Shown: positions 15,674 to 23,900 of the stretch, one piece after another
How the letters are laid out: every line of letters starts with the position of its first letter
Position numbering within the stretch: position 1 is the stretch's first letter
DNA from: Streptomyces flavidovirens DSM 40150
GTDB taxonomy: Bacteria > Actinomycetota > Actinomycetes > Streptomycetales > Streptomycetaceae
Assembly (NCBI RefSeq): GCF_000429085.1
Contig: NZ_AUBE01000016.1
Location: forward strand, 1 to 64,000
DNA length: 64,000 nt
Direction: 5' to 3'
The notes under the pieces: generated by a model
Seen by the model: only the letters and a program-made list of their open reading frames with translations
What the model was told of the DNA's origin: nothing
Database searches by the model: none
Position numbers and translations under genes: made by a program

Positions 15674-16134
15674 GCGGTCTTCCTCTCGGCGCCGTCGCCC
15701 AGTGCCTGGGCCGTCGCGTCCTTCCATGCCATCCAGCTCAGCAGAGCACACTTCACCCGCGCCGGATACTTCGAGACACCGGCGAACGCGACCGCGTCCT
15801 CCAGCACCTCCTCCATCGCGTCGTCCGGCTCGATCTGACCCTTGGACTGCATCAGTTCCAGGAAGGTCGCCTGGATCTTCTGCGCCTCGGTCAGCTCCTT
15901 GCCGACCAGCAGATCGTTCAGCACCGAGGCGCTGGCCTGGCTGATGGAGCAGCCCTGGCCCTCGTACGAGACGTCGGCGATGGTCGCGCCGTCGTACTTC
16001 ACGCGAAGCGTGATCTCGTCGCCGCACGTCGGGTTGACGTGGTGCACCTCGGCGTCGCCGTCCCGGAGCCCGCGCCCGTGGGGGTGCTTGTAGTGGTCCA
16101 GGATGACTTCCTGGTACATCGAATCCAGCTTCAC
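15670..16134 (-). CDS. sufU: SufU Fe-S cluster assembly sulfurtransferase
   Basis: A 154-aa SufU protein. In Gram-positives SufU is a zinc protein that accepts sulfur from SufS. The three Cys ligands and the Asp are present: NPTCGDEI (Cys37, Asp39), GQGCSIS (Cys62) and RVKCALLSW (Cys129). The insert of about 20 residues that distinguishes SufU from IscU is present (around LVGKELTEAQKIQATFLEL). The GTG at 16134 gives MKLDSMYQEVILDHYKHPHG, matching the family N-terminus. It starts 11 bases after the sufS stop and overlaps sufT. Confidence 0.93.
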   Translation of the reverse strand: MKLDSMYQEVILDHYKHPHGRGLRDGDAEVHHVNPTCGDEITLRVKYDGATIADVSYEGQGCSISQASASVLNDLLVGKELTEAQKIQATFLELMQSKGQIEPDDAMEEVLEDAVAFAGVSKYPARVKCALLSWMAWKDATAQALGDGAERKTA

Positions 16135-16145
16135 GATCCCAGCCC

Positions 16146-17402
16146 TCAGCCGAAGAAGTTCCGGACGTGCTCCAGCCCCTCGACCAAGGCGTCGACCTCG
16201 GCCGGCGTGGAGTACAGATAGAACGACGCTCGCGTGGTCGCAGGAATTCCGTACCGCAGGCAGACAGGCCGCGCGCAGTGGTGTCCGACCCGGACCGCGA
16301 TGCCCAGCTCGTCGAGAACCTGGCCCACGTCGTGCGGGTGGATGTCGCCGAGCACGAAGGAGATCGTCGCGCCGCGGTCCTCGGCCGTCGTCGGGCCGAT
16401 GATCCGCAGGCCCTCGACCTCCGAGAGGCGCTTGACCGCGTACTCGGTGATCGCGTGCTCGTGAGCGGCGATCTTGTCCATGCCGATCGCGGTGAGGTAG
16501 TCCACGGCCGCGCCGAGGCCGACGGCCTGGGCGATCGGGGGCGTACCCGCCTCGAACTTGTGCGGAGCGGGAGCGTACGTCGACGAGCTCATCGACACGG
16601 TCTCGATCATTTCGCCGCCGCCGAGGAACGGCGGAAGGTCCTCCAGCAGCTCCTGGCGGCCCCAGAGCACCCCGATGCCGGTCGGTCCGGCCATCTTGTG
16701 GCCGGTGAAGGCCACGAAGTCGGCCTGGAGTGCCTGTACGTCGAGCGCCATGTGCGGCGCCGCCTGCGAGGCGTCGATGCACACCAGCGCGCCGACCTCC
16801 TGGGCGCGGCGGATGATCGTGTCGACCGGGTTGATCGTGCCCATGATGTTCGAGACCAGCGTGAAGGAGACGATCTTCGTCTTCTCGGTGATGATCTCGT
16901 CAATGTTGGACAGGTCGAGGCGGCCGTCGTCGGTGATGCCGAACCACTTCAGCTTCGCGCCCGTGCGCTGCGAGAGCAGTTGCCACGGGACGATGTTGGA
17001 GTGGTGCTCCATCTCCGTGATGACGATCTCGGTCTCGGCGTCCACGCGGTAGGGCTCGTCGGCCCAGCCCAGCATGTTCGCCACGAGGTTGAGCGACTCG
17101 GAGGCGTTCTTCGTGAAGATGACCTCGTCGCGGCTCGGCGCGTTGATGAAGGCGGCGACCTTGTCGCGGGCGCCCTCGTACAGCGCCGTGGCCTCCTCGG
17201 CGAGCACGTGAACGCCGCGGTGGACGTTGGCGTTGCTCTGCTCGTAGTACGCGTTCAGCGCGTCGAGGACCTGGCGCGGCTTTTGCGAAGTCGCCGCGTT
17301 GTCCAGGTAAACGATCTTCTTCCCGTCGTGGACCACACGATCCAGCAGGGGGAAGTCCTTGCGGATCGCCTCGGTGTCGAGAAGGCCCGGCAGCTGTGTC
17401 AC
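16146..17402 (-). CDS. sufS: SufS cysteine desulfurase
   Basis: A 418-aa PLP-dependent class II cysteine desulfurase that removes sulfur from cysteine for Fe-S assembly. Lys236 in TGHKMAGPTG is the PLP lysine; the active-site persulfide Cys376 is in RVGHHCARP. HHSNIVPWQ and the IDASQAAPHM region fit PLP contacts. The length is typical. The GTG start overlaps the sufC stop by four bases (GTGA), indicating translational coupling. Confidence 0.95.
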   Translation of the reverse strand: MTQLPGLLDTEAIRKDFPLLDRVVHDGKKIVYLDNAATSQKPRQVLDALNAYYEQSNANVHRGVHVLAEEATALYEGARDKVAAFINAPSRDEVIFTKNASESLNLVANMLGWADEPYRVDAETEIVITEMEHHSNIVPWQLLSQRTGAKLKWFGITDDGRLDLSNIDEIITEKTKIVSFTLVSNIMGTINPVDTIIRRAQEVGALVCIDASQAAPHMALDVQALQADFVAFTGHKMAGPTGIGVLWGRQELLEDLPPFLGGGEMIETVSMSSSTYAPAPHKFEAGTPPIAQAVGLGAAVDYLTAIGMDKIAAHEHAITEYAVKRLSEVEGLRIIGPTTAEDRGATISFVLGDIHPHDVGQVLDELGIAVRVGHHCARPVCLRYGIPATTRASFYLYSTPAEVDALVEGLEHVRNFFG

Positions 17403-18163
17403 GCGGTTACGCCACCCTTCGTGTACTTCTCGTAGCCCTCGGCCTCGAGCTCGTCGGCGAGCTCCGGGCCGCCGGACGCCACGATCTTGCCCTTGGCGAA
17501 GACGTGTACGAAGTCCGGCTTGATGTAGCGCAGGATGCGCGTGTAGTGGGTGATCAGCAGGGTGCCGACCTCGCCGCTCGCGTGGACGCGGTTGACGCCC
17601 TCGGAGACCTGGCGAAGCGCGTCGACGTCGAGGCCGGAGTCGGTCTCGTCGAGGATCGCGATCTTCGGCTTGAGGAGCTCCAGCTGGAGGATCTCGTGGC
17701 GCTTCTTCTCACCGCCGGAGAAGCCCTCGTTGACGTTGCGCTCGGCGAAGGCCGGGTCCATCTGGAGGGTCTCCATGGCCGTCTTGACCTCCTTCACCCA
17801 CGTGCGCAGCTTGGGGGCCTCGCCGCGGATCGCCGTCGCCGACGTACGCAGGAAGTTGGAGACCGAGACGCCGGGGACCTCGACCGGGTACTGCATGGCG
17901 AGGAACATGCCGGCGCGGGCACGCTCGTCGACGGACATCTCCAGGACGTCCTCGCCGTCGAGGGTGACGGTGCCGCTGGTGATCGTGTACTTGGGGTGAC
18001 CGGCGATCGAGTACGCGAGGGTGGACTTGCCGGAGCCGTTGGGGCCCATGATGGCGTGGGTCTCGCCCTGCTTCACGGTCAGGTCGACGCCCTTGAGGAT
18101 CTCCTTGGTGGAGTTGTCGGCCTCGACGGAAACGTGCAGGTCGCGGATTTCAAGCGTTGCCAT
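17399..18163 (-). CDS. sufC: SufC Fe-S assembly ATPase
   Basis: A 254-aa ABC-type ATPase of the cytoplasmic SufBCD scaffold. Walker A GPNGSGKST (about residue 40), a Q-loop in FLAMQYPVEVPGVS, signature FSGGEKKRHEILQ, Walker B KIAILDETDSGLDVDAL and the H-loop LLITHYTRIL are all present. The ATG at 18163 gives the family start MATLEIRDLHV; a longer in-frame extension to 18202 is not needed. It begins 7 bases after the Rieske gene stop and overlaps sufS. Confidence 0.96.
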   Translation of the reverse strand: MATLEIRDLHVSVEADNSTKEILKGVDLTVKQGETHAIMGPNGSGKSTLAYSIAGHPKYTITSGTVTLDGEDVLEMSVDERARAGMFLAMQYPVEVPGVSVSNFLRTSATAIRGEAPKLRTWVKEVKTAMETLQMDPAFAERNVNEGFSGGEKKRHEILQLELLKPKIAILDETDSGLDVDALRQVSEGVNRVHASGEVGTLLITHYTRILRYIKPDFVHVFAKGKIVASGGPELADELEAEGYEKYTKGGVTA

Positions 18164-18170
18164 GGGTGTC

Positions 18171-18488
18171 TCAGGACTCCTGTGTGACGGAGACGAGCAC
18201 ATCGTCCCCTTCGATCTTGACGGGGTATACGGGGACGGGGCGCGTCGCGGGAAGGCCGGAGGGCTTGCCGGTGCGGAGGTCGAAGCTCGAGCCGTGCAGC
18301 CAGCACTCGATCATGCAGTCCTCCACCTCGCCCTCCGAGAGGGAGACGTTCGCGTGCGAGCAGATGTCGTTGATCGCGTACACCTCGCCCTCGGTGCGGA
18401 CGACGGACACCGGTGTGCCGTCGAGTTCCACCCGTTTCGGGGTGTCGTCCTCCAGCTCACTCAGCGCACAGGCTTTGACGAAGGCCAT
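18171..18488 (-). CDS. Rieske [2Fe-2S] ferredoxin of the suf operon
   Basis: A 105-aa soluble Rieske protein of the biphenyl-dioxygenase ferredoxin type. The cluster ligands are Cys43/His45 (ICSHA) and Cys62/His65 (ECWLHG). Rieske ferredoxins are regularly found inside actinobacterial suf operons and may donate electrons during cluster assembly, although the partner is not established. Its ATG shares one base with the sufD stop (TGATG), so the two are coupled. Confidence 0.92.
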   Translation of the reverse strand: MAFVKACALSELEDDTPKRVELDGTPVSVVRTEGEVYAINDICSHANVSLSEGEVEDCMIECWLHGSSFDLRTGKPSGLPATRPVPVYPVKIEGDDVLVSVTQES

Positions 18489-19666
18489 CAGACGGACGCC
18501 TCCAGCTCCGCGTCGATCTTGGCGAGGAGGCGTTCCTCGACGTCGGGCAGACCGATCTGCTGGACGAGCTCCGCGAAGAAGCCGCGGACGACCAGACGGC
18601 GGGCCTCTTCGGCCCGGATGCCGCGCGACATGAGGTAGAAGAGCTGCTCGTCGTCGAAGCGGCCGGTCGCCGAGGCGTGGCCGGCGCCGACGATCTCGCC
18701 GGTCTCGATCTCCAGGTTGGGGACAGAGTCGACGCGCGCGCCGTCCGTGAGGACGAGGTTGCGGTTCAGCTCGTACGTGTCCGTACCCTCGGCGGCGGCC
18801 TGGATCAGCACGTCGCCGATCCACACGGCGTGCGCGCCGTCGCCCTGGAGCGCGCCCTTGTAGGCGACGTTCGACTTGCAGTGCGGGGTGTTGTGGTCGA
18901 CCAGGAGGCGGTGCTCCTGGTGCTGGCCCGCGTCGGTGAAGTACAGGCCGAAGAGCTCGGCCTCGCCGCCGGTGCCGGCGTACTGGACCAGCGGGCTGAG
19001 GCGTACCAGGTCACCGCCGAAGGTCACCACGACCGACTTGAACGAGGCGTCACGGCCGACCAGCGCGTTGTGCTGCGAGACGTGCACGGCCGTGTCGTCC
19101 CAGTCCTGCACGGACACCACGGTCAGCTTCGCGCCGTCGCCGAGGACGAAGTCGACGTTGGCGGCGAGCACGGCGTCACCGGTGTGATCGATGACGACGA
19201 CAGCCTCGGCGAAGGCGCCCAGCTCGACGACCTGGTGGCCGTAGGCGGTACCGCCCTCGCCGTGCACGGCGATCCGGATGGGCTCGGTCAGTACGGCTTC
19301 CTTGGGCACCGAGACGACCGAGGCTTTCTCGAAGGAGCTGTACGCCTGGGCGGCCACCCGGTCCACCGGGGTGCCGGCCCTGCCGATCCGCGCGTCGGAG
19401 CGGTCCACCGTCTCGACGGTGACGCCCTCGGGGGCGGTCACCTCGACGGTGAGTACGCCGCCGGCCTCGGCGGTGCCGTCGTGCAGCCCGCGCAGGCGCT
19501 CCAGCGGCGTGAACCGCCACTCCTCCTCGCGGCCGTGCGGCACGGGGAAGTCCGCCACGTCGAAGGACGGCGGGGCGCTCATGCGCGTGGCGACGGTGGA
19601 CTCGGCGGCCACCGCGATCGTGCCGGCGGTGGTGGAGCCCACCGGGATGTTCTGAGCCTCAGCCAT
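18488..19666 (-). CDS. sufD: SufD Fe-S scaffold subunit
   Basis: A 392-aa SufD, which pairs with SufB and SufC to build clusters. It shows the right-handed beta-helix core (VVVTFGGDLVRLSPLVQYAGTGGEAELFGLY), the HNTPHCKSNVAYKGAL motif, and the C-terminal helical part with GHASATGRFDDEQLFYLMSRGIRAEEARRL. The first 30 residues are poorly conserved, so an internal start at MSAPPSF (19582) is an alternative. It lies 58 bases after sufB. Confidence 0.93.
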   Translation of the reverse strand: MAEAQNIPVGSTTAGTIAVAAESTVATRMSAPPSFDVADFPVPHGREEEWRFTPLERLRGLHDGTAEAGGVLTVEVTAPEGVTVETVDRSDARIGRAGTPVDRVAAQAYSSFEKASVVSVPKEAVLTEPIRIAVHGEGGTAYGHQVVELGAFAEAVVVIDHTGDAVLAANVDFVLGDGAKLTVVSVQDWDDTAVHVSQHNALVGRDASFKSVVVTFGGDLVRLSPLVQYAGTGGEAELFGLYFTDAGQHQEHRLLVDHNTPHCKSNVAYKGALQGDGAHAVWIGDVLIQAAAEGTDTYELNRNLVLTDGARVDSVPNLEIETGEIVGAGHASATGRFDDEQLFYLMSRGIRAEEARRLVVRGFFAELVQQIGLPDVEERLLAKIDAELEASV

Positions 19667-19724
19667 GGCTGTCGTAGTGCTCTCTCTCTGGGTCGAAAGT
19701 CAGTCGCTGCGGGGCACGGGGGCG

Positions 19725-21146
19725 TTAGCCGACCGAACCCTCCATCTGCAGCTCGATCAGCCGGTTGAGCTCCAGCGCGTACTCCATGGGCAGCTCCTTG
19801 GCGATCGGCTCGACGAAGCCGCGGACGATCATCGCCATGGCCTCGAACTCCGTCATGCCGCGGCTCATCAGGTAGAAGAGCTGGTCCTCGGAGACCTTGG
19901 AGACGGTCGCCTCGTGGCCCATGGACACGTCGTCCTCGCGCACGTCGACGTACGGGTACGTGTCCGAGCGGGAGATCGTGTCGACGAGCAGCGCGTCGCA
20001 CAGCACGTTGGACTTCGAGCCCGGCGCGCCCTCGCCGATCTCGACGAGACCGCGGTAGGAGGTCCGGCCGCCGCCTCGCGCCACCGACTTGGAGACGATG
20101 TTGGAGGAGGTGTTCGGCGCCATGTGGACCATCTTGGAGCCGGCGTCCTGGTGCTGGCCCTCGCCCGCGAAGGCGATCGACAGGGTCTCGCCCTTGGCGT
20201 GCTCGCCCATCAGGTAGACGGCCGGGTACTTCATCGTCACCTTGGAGCCAATGTTGCCGTCGACCCACTCCATGGTCGCGCCCTCGTACGCCACGGCGCG
20301 CTTGGTGACCAGGTTGTAGACGTTGTTCGACCAGTTCTGGATGGTCGTGTAGCGGCAGCGGCCGCCCTTCTTGACGATGATCTCCACGACGGCGCTGTGC
20401 AGCGAGTCGGAGGAGTAGATCGGGGCGGTGCAGCCCTCGACGTAGTGGACGTAGGCGTCCTCGTCGACGATGATCAGCGTCCGCTCGAACTGGCCCATGT
20501 TCTCCGTGTTGATACGGAAGTAGGCCTGGAGCGGGATGTCGACGTGCACACCCTTGGGTACGTAGATGAACGAGCCGCCGGACCACACGGCCGAGTTCAG
20601 CGACGCGAACTTGTTGTCACCGACCGGGATGACCGTGCCGAAGTACTCCTGGAAGAGCTCCGGGTGCTCCTTCAGCGCGGTGTCCGTGTCGAGGAAGATG
20701 ACGCCCTGCTCCTCCAGGTCCTCACGGATCTGGTGGTAGACGACCTCGGACTCGTACTGGGCCGCGACACCGGCGACGAGGCGCTGCTTCTCCGCCTCGG
20801 GGATGCCGAGCTTGTCGTACGTGTTCTTGATGTCCTCGGGCAGGTCCTCCCAGGACTCCGCCTGCTTCTCCGTGGAGCGCACGAAGTACTTGATGTTGTC
20901 GAAGTCGATGCCCGACAGGTCCGCGCCCCAGCTCGGCATGGGCTTCTTGCCGAACAGCTTGAGGCCCTTCAGCCGCAGCTTCAGCATCCACTCCGGCTCG
21001 TTCTTCTTCGCCGAGATGTCGCGAACGACCTCTTCGGACAGGCCGCGCCTGGCCGTGGCGCCTGCCGTGTCGGAGTCGGCCCAGCCGAATTCGTACGTAC
21101 CCAGGCCCTCGAGTTCGGGGTGGGCAGTCTCCGTGGGGAGAGTCAT
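19725..21146 (-). CDS. sufB: SufB Fe-S scaffold subunit
   Basis: A 473-aa SufB, the main cluster-binding scaffold of the SUF machine. Family landmarks include the N-terminal GLGTYEFGW and SEEVVRDISAKKNEPEWML, YVPKGVHVDIPLQAYFRIN, HYVEGCTAPIYS with a conserved Cys, NWSNNVYNLV, and the C-terminal GHEATVSKVSEDQLFYLMSRGM. The ATG at 21146 has GGGAGGAA upstream and overlaps the sufR stop (ATGA), which places sufB under direct SufR control. Confidence 0.96.
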   Translation of the reverse strand: MTLPTETAHPELEGLGTYEFGWADSDTAGATARRGLSEEVVRDISAKKNEPEWMLKLRLKGLKLFGKKPMPSWGADLSGIDFDNIKYFVRSTEKQAESWEDLPEDIKNTYDKLGIPEAEKQRLVAGVAAQYESEVVYHQIREDLEEQGVIFLDTDTALKEHPELFQEYFGTVIPVGDNKFASLNSAVWSGGSFIYVPKGVHVDIPLQAYFRINTENMGQFERTLIIVDEDAYVHYVEGCTAPIYSSDSLHSAVVEIIVKKGGRCRYTTIQNWSNNVYNLVTKRAVAYEGATMEWVDGNIGSKVTMKYPAVYLMGEHAKGETLSIAFAGEGQHQDAGSKMVHMAPNTSSNIVSKSVARGGGRTSYRGLVEIGEGAPGSKSNVLCDALLVDTISRSDTYPYVDVREDDVSMGHEATVSKVSEDQLFYLMSRGMTEFEAMAMIVRGFVEPIAKELPMEYALELNRLIELQMEGSVG

Positions 21147-21877
21147 GCGGGGTTCCTCCCGGCCGTACTTGCAGATGCTGAATTGGTGGTCTTGGGGATA
21201 AACGTGGTGCACACACCGTCGCCGTGGGCGATGGTCGCCAGACGCTGCACGTGCGTTCCGAGCAGCTCGGAGAAGAACTCGGTCTCCGCCTCACACAGCT
21301 GCGGATACTGCTCGGCCACGTGAGCTACCGGGCAGTGGTGCTGGCAGAGCTGCTCTCCGACCGGTGCGTTACGCGTCGTAGCAGCGTACCCGTCGGCCGA
21401 CAAGGCCCTGGCGAGCGCCTCGGTCCGGTCCTCGGGGGCGGCGGACTCGACCGCCTCGCGGTACGCCCCGGCCTGGGCGGCGAACCGCGCGCGGGCGAAC
21501 GCGGCCACTGCCGCCTCGCCCTTCTCGCCGCCGCCGGCCGCCTGCGCGATCCAGTGCAGGGCGTCGGCCGCGAGCTTGTCGTAGGACTGGTCGAAGGCGT
21601 CCCGGCCGCAGTCGGTGAGTGCGAAGACCTTCGCGGGCCTGCCCCGGCTCCTGGTCCCGTACACGCGCTGCTCGCGGGGCTCGACGACGTTCTCGGCGAC
21701 GAGCGAATCGAGGTGACGGCGGACGGCGGCCTGGGTGAGACCGAGGCGTTTCGCGAGATCGGCGGCGGTGGACGGGCCGTGGTCCAGGACTGACCGCGCG
21801 ATCCGGTTGCGCGTCGAGCGCTCACCGGTCGCGAGCTCCTCCTGGGGAGGCTCAGCCGAACTCACACCGTATTTCAC
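21143..21877 (-). CDS. sufR: SufR Fe-S-dependent repressor of the suf operon
   Basis: A DNA-binding regulator of about 244 aa. The winged HTH near the N-terminus (ARSVLDHGPSTAADLAKRLG, TQAAVRRHLDSLV, YGTRSRGRPAKVFALT) is followed by a helical region and a Cys-rich segment EQLCQHHCPVAHVAEQYPQLCEAE that supplies the cluster ligands in the SufR family. In actinomycetes SufR represses suf when its cluster is present. The start is uncertain: GTG 21877 or GTG 21865 are both possible, and the CAAC-N6-GTTG operator directly abuts the start, so the transcript may have almost no leader. It heads the operon and overlaps sufB. Confidence 0.9.
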   Translation of the reverse strand: MKYGVSSAEPPQEELATGERSTRNRIARSVLDHGPSTAADLAKRLGLTQAAVRRHLDSLVAENVVEPREQRVYGTRSRGRPAKVFALTDCGRDAFDQSYDKLAADALHWIAQAAGGGEKGEAAVAAFARARFAAQAGAYREAVESAAPEDRTEALARALSADGYAATTRNAPVGEQLCQHHCPVAHVAEQYPQLCEAETEFFSELLGTHVQRLATIAHGDGVCTTFIPKTTNSASASTAGRNPA

Positions 21878-21890
21878 AACGCCATTGTTG
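21877..21890. promoter_or_regulatory. SufR operator CAAC-N6-GTTG
   Basis: CAAC-GCCATT-GTTG lies directly at the head of sufR. The CAAC-N6-GTTG form is, as I recall, that reported for SufR in Streptomyces avermitilis. It would give autorepression of the whole suf operon. Confidence 0.75.
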
Positions 21891-21949
21891 CGTAATTCCT
21901 CAGAGCGTGACAACCCGCGTCCCGATCAAGCCCCGGTGGGCTGCATCAC

Positions 21950-21963
21950 TTAGGCATGCCTAA
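21950..21963. promoter_or_regulatory. TTAGGCATGCCTAA palindrome, iron-box-like
   Basis: A perfect 14-bp palindrome about 75 bp upstream of sufR and 175 bp upstream of the divergent ABC gene. It matches 11 of 14 positions of the inner part (TTAGGCTAACCTAA) of the DtxR/IdeR-type iron box. Binding by a DmdR/IdeR protein is inference. Confidence 0.45.
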
Positions 21964-22123
21964 TCTGACCTGCGGAAATGATCAAAGCCGCACACGGAGA
22001 CACGGCCGGGCCGACTGCGGGCCGGGCGGGAACGGAACGGGCCTTCCGGACACTCCGACCGGCTTGACCAGGGTCTTTCCGCCGTTGACCGGAGCCCCCG
22101 GCCACGAGCACCGGCAGCTTCTC

Positions 22124-22129
22124 TAGACT
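22124..22129 (+). promoter_or_regulatory. -10 box TAGACT of a leaderless ABC operon
   Basis: TAGACT matches TANNNT and lies seven bases before the ATG at 22137, with no Shine-Dalgarno between them, suggesting a leaderless mRNA. Confidence 0.5.
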
Positions 22130-22136
22130 TCCCGGC

Positions 22137-23072
22137 ATGAGAAGCGAGACCGCCCAGGTCGCCGTCCAGGTCTGCGGACTGGTCAAGCGGTACGGCAGCA
22201 AGACCGCCGTCGACGGCCTCGACCTGGAGGTCCGCCCGGGCGCGGTCACCGCCGTCCTCGGTCCCAACGGGGCCGGCAAGACCACCACGATCGAAACCTG
22301 CGAGGGCTACCGCAGGCCGGACGCGGGGACGGTCCGCGTCCTCGGCCTCGACCCGGTCGCCGACGCGGCCGAGCTGCGCCCCCGGATCGGGGTGATGCTC
22401 CAGTCGGGTGGTGTGTACTCGGGCGCCAGGGCCGACGAGATGCTGCGCCACGTGGCGAAACTCCACGCCCACCCGCTGGACGTCGACGCGCTCATCGAGC
22501 GCCTCGGCCTCGGCGGCTGCGGCCGTACGACGTACCGGCGGCTCTCCGGCGGGCAGCAACAGCGGCTCGCACTGGCGATGGCCGTCGTCGGCCGCCCCGA
22601 GCTGGTCTTCCTGGACGAGCCGACCGCGGGCCTCGACCCGCAGGCCCGCCGGTCCACCTGGGACCTCGTGCGCGAGCTCCGTACCGACGGCGTCACCGTC
22701 GTCCTCACCACCCACTTCATGGACGAGGCCGAGCAGCTCGCCGACGATGTCGCGATCATCGACGGGGGCCGCGTGATCGCCCGGGGCAGCCCCGAGGAGC
22801 TGTGCCGCGGCGGCGCCGAGAACACCCTGCGCTTCACCGGACGCCCCGGCCTCGACATCGCGTCCCTGCTCAAGGCGCTGCCCGTGGACACGCTGGCGGC
22901 CGAGCTGACGCCGGGGACGTACCGGATCACCGGCAAGGTCGATCCTCAACTGCTGGCCACCGTCACCTCCTGGTGCGCGCAGCACGGCGTGATGCCGGAC
23001 GGCATCTCTGTCGAGCGGCACTCCCTGGAGGACGTCTTTCTCGAGCTGACCGGTAAGGACCTTCGTTCATGA
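22137..23072 (+). CDS. ABC exporter ATP-binding protein (DrrA/CcmA type)
   Basis: A 311-aa ABC ATPase of the ABC-2/drug exporter class. Walker A is GPNGAGKTT (about residue 42), the Q-loop is in MLQSGGVYSG, the signature is RLSGGQQQRLALAMA, Walker B is LVFLDEPTAGLDPQ and the H-loop is LTTHFMDEAEQL. The C-terminal 90 residues form the extension seen in DrrA-like proteins. It is translationally coupled by ATGA to the permease gene. The substrate is unknown. Its position beside sufR and ctaA is common in Streptomyces, so a role linked to heme or redox homeostasis has been suggested by context only. Confidence 0.92.
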   Translation: MRSETAQVAVQVCGLVKRYGSKTAVDGLDLEVRPGAVTAVLGPNGAGKTTTIETCEGYRRPDAGTVRVLGLDPVADAAELRPRIGVMLQSGGVYSGARADEMLRHVAKLHAHPLDVDALIERLGLGGCGRTTYRRLSGGQQQRLALAMAVVGRPELVFLDEPTAGLDPQARRSTWDLVRELRTDGVTVVLTTHFMDEAEQLADDVAIIDGGRVIARGSPEELCRGGAENTLRFTGRPGLDIASLLKALPVDTLAAELTPGTYRITGKVDPQLLATVTSWCAQHGVMPDGISVERHSLEDVFLELTGKDLRS

Positions 23073-23836
23073 GCATCGGTACTTACACCCCCCGGCCAGG
23101 AGCGGCCCCGCTGCCCCGGATGATCGCGGCGCAGACCGCCTTCGAGACGAAGATGCTGCTGCGCAACGGCGAGCAGCTGCTCCTGACGGTGATCATCCCG
23201 GCGCTGCTGCTGGTGCTGTTCTCAGCGGTCGACATCGTGGATACGGGCGAGGGCAAGTCGGTGGACTTCCTGGCCCCCGGCATCCTCGCCCTCGCCGTCA
23301 TGTCCACGGCGTTCACCGGGCAGGCCATCGCGACCGGCTTCGAGCGCCGCTACGGCGTGCTGAAGCTGCTCGGCACGTCTCCCCTCCCCCGCTGGGCCCT
23401 GATGACGGCGAAGACCCTCTCCGTGCTCGTCACCGAGGTGCTTCAGGTCGTCCTTCTCACGGTGATCGCCTTCGGCCTCGGCTGGTCCCCGCACGGCAAC
23501 CCGTTCGCCGTGTTCCTTCTCCTGGTCCTCGGTACGGCGGCCTTCTCCGGCCTCGGCCTGCTGATGGCCGGCACGCTCAAGGCGGAGGCGACACTGGCCG
23601 CCGCCAACCTCGTCTTTCTGCTGCTCCTGGTGGGCGGCGGCGTGATCGTGCCGCTCGACAAGTTCCCGGACGCCGTCCAGTCTGTCCTCGGCCTGCTGCC
23701 GATCTCGGCCCTGTCGGACGGCCTGCGCGACGTACTCCAGCACGGCGCGGCGATCCCGTGGGGCAATCTCGGAATCCTGACCGCGTGGGCGGTGCTGGGT
23801 CTCGGCGCGGCTGCCCGTTTCTTCCGCTGGGAGTAA
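23069..23836 (+). CDS. ABC-2 type permease
   Basis: A 255-aa integral membrane partner of the preceding ATPase. After a cytoplasmic head (about 35 residues) there are six hydrophobic segments, beginning with LLLTVIIPALLLVLFSAVDIV, with an ABC-2 motif region LAVMSTAFTGQAIATGFERRYGVLKLLGTSPLPRW and a C-terminal LPISALSDGLRDVL. The ATG lies inside the ATPase stop (ATGA). Confidence 0.92.
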   Translation: MSIGTYTPRPGAAPLPRMIAAQTAFETKMLLRNGEQLLLTVIIPALLLVLFSAVDIVDTGEGKSVDFLAPGILALAVMSTAFTGQAIATGFERRYGVLKLLGTSPLPRWALMTAKTLSVLVTEVLQVVLLTVIAFGLGWSPHGNPFAVFLLLVLGTAAFSGLGLLMAGTLKAEATLAAANLVFLLLLVGGGVIVPLDKFPDAVQSVLGLLPISALSDGLRDVLQHGAAIPWGNLGILTAWAVLGLGAAARFFRWE

Positions 23837-23887
23837 GGAACGCCCCGTTTCGGACCCCCCTCGTGAATTCCCGCACAAGCCCCGCCC

Positions 23888-23893
23888 TACGAT
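23888..23893 (+). promoter_or_regulatory. -10 box TACGAT for leaderless ctaA
   Basis: TACGAT (TANNNT) is followed by seven bases and then GTG 23901. Confidence 0.5.
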
Positions 23894-23900
23894 GGTTCCC

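Noticed and set aside
19665..21323. Long plus-strand open frame opposite sufB
   Set aside because: Antisense shadow of sufB; no ribosome site and no family features.
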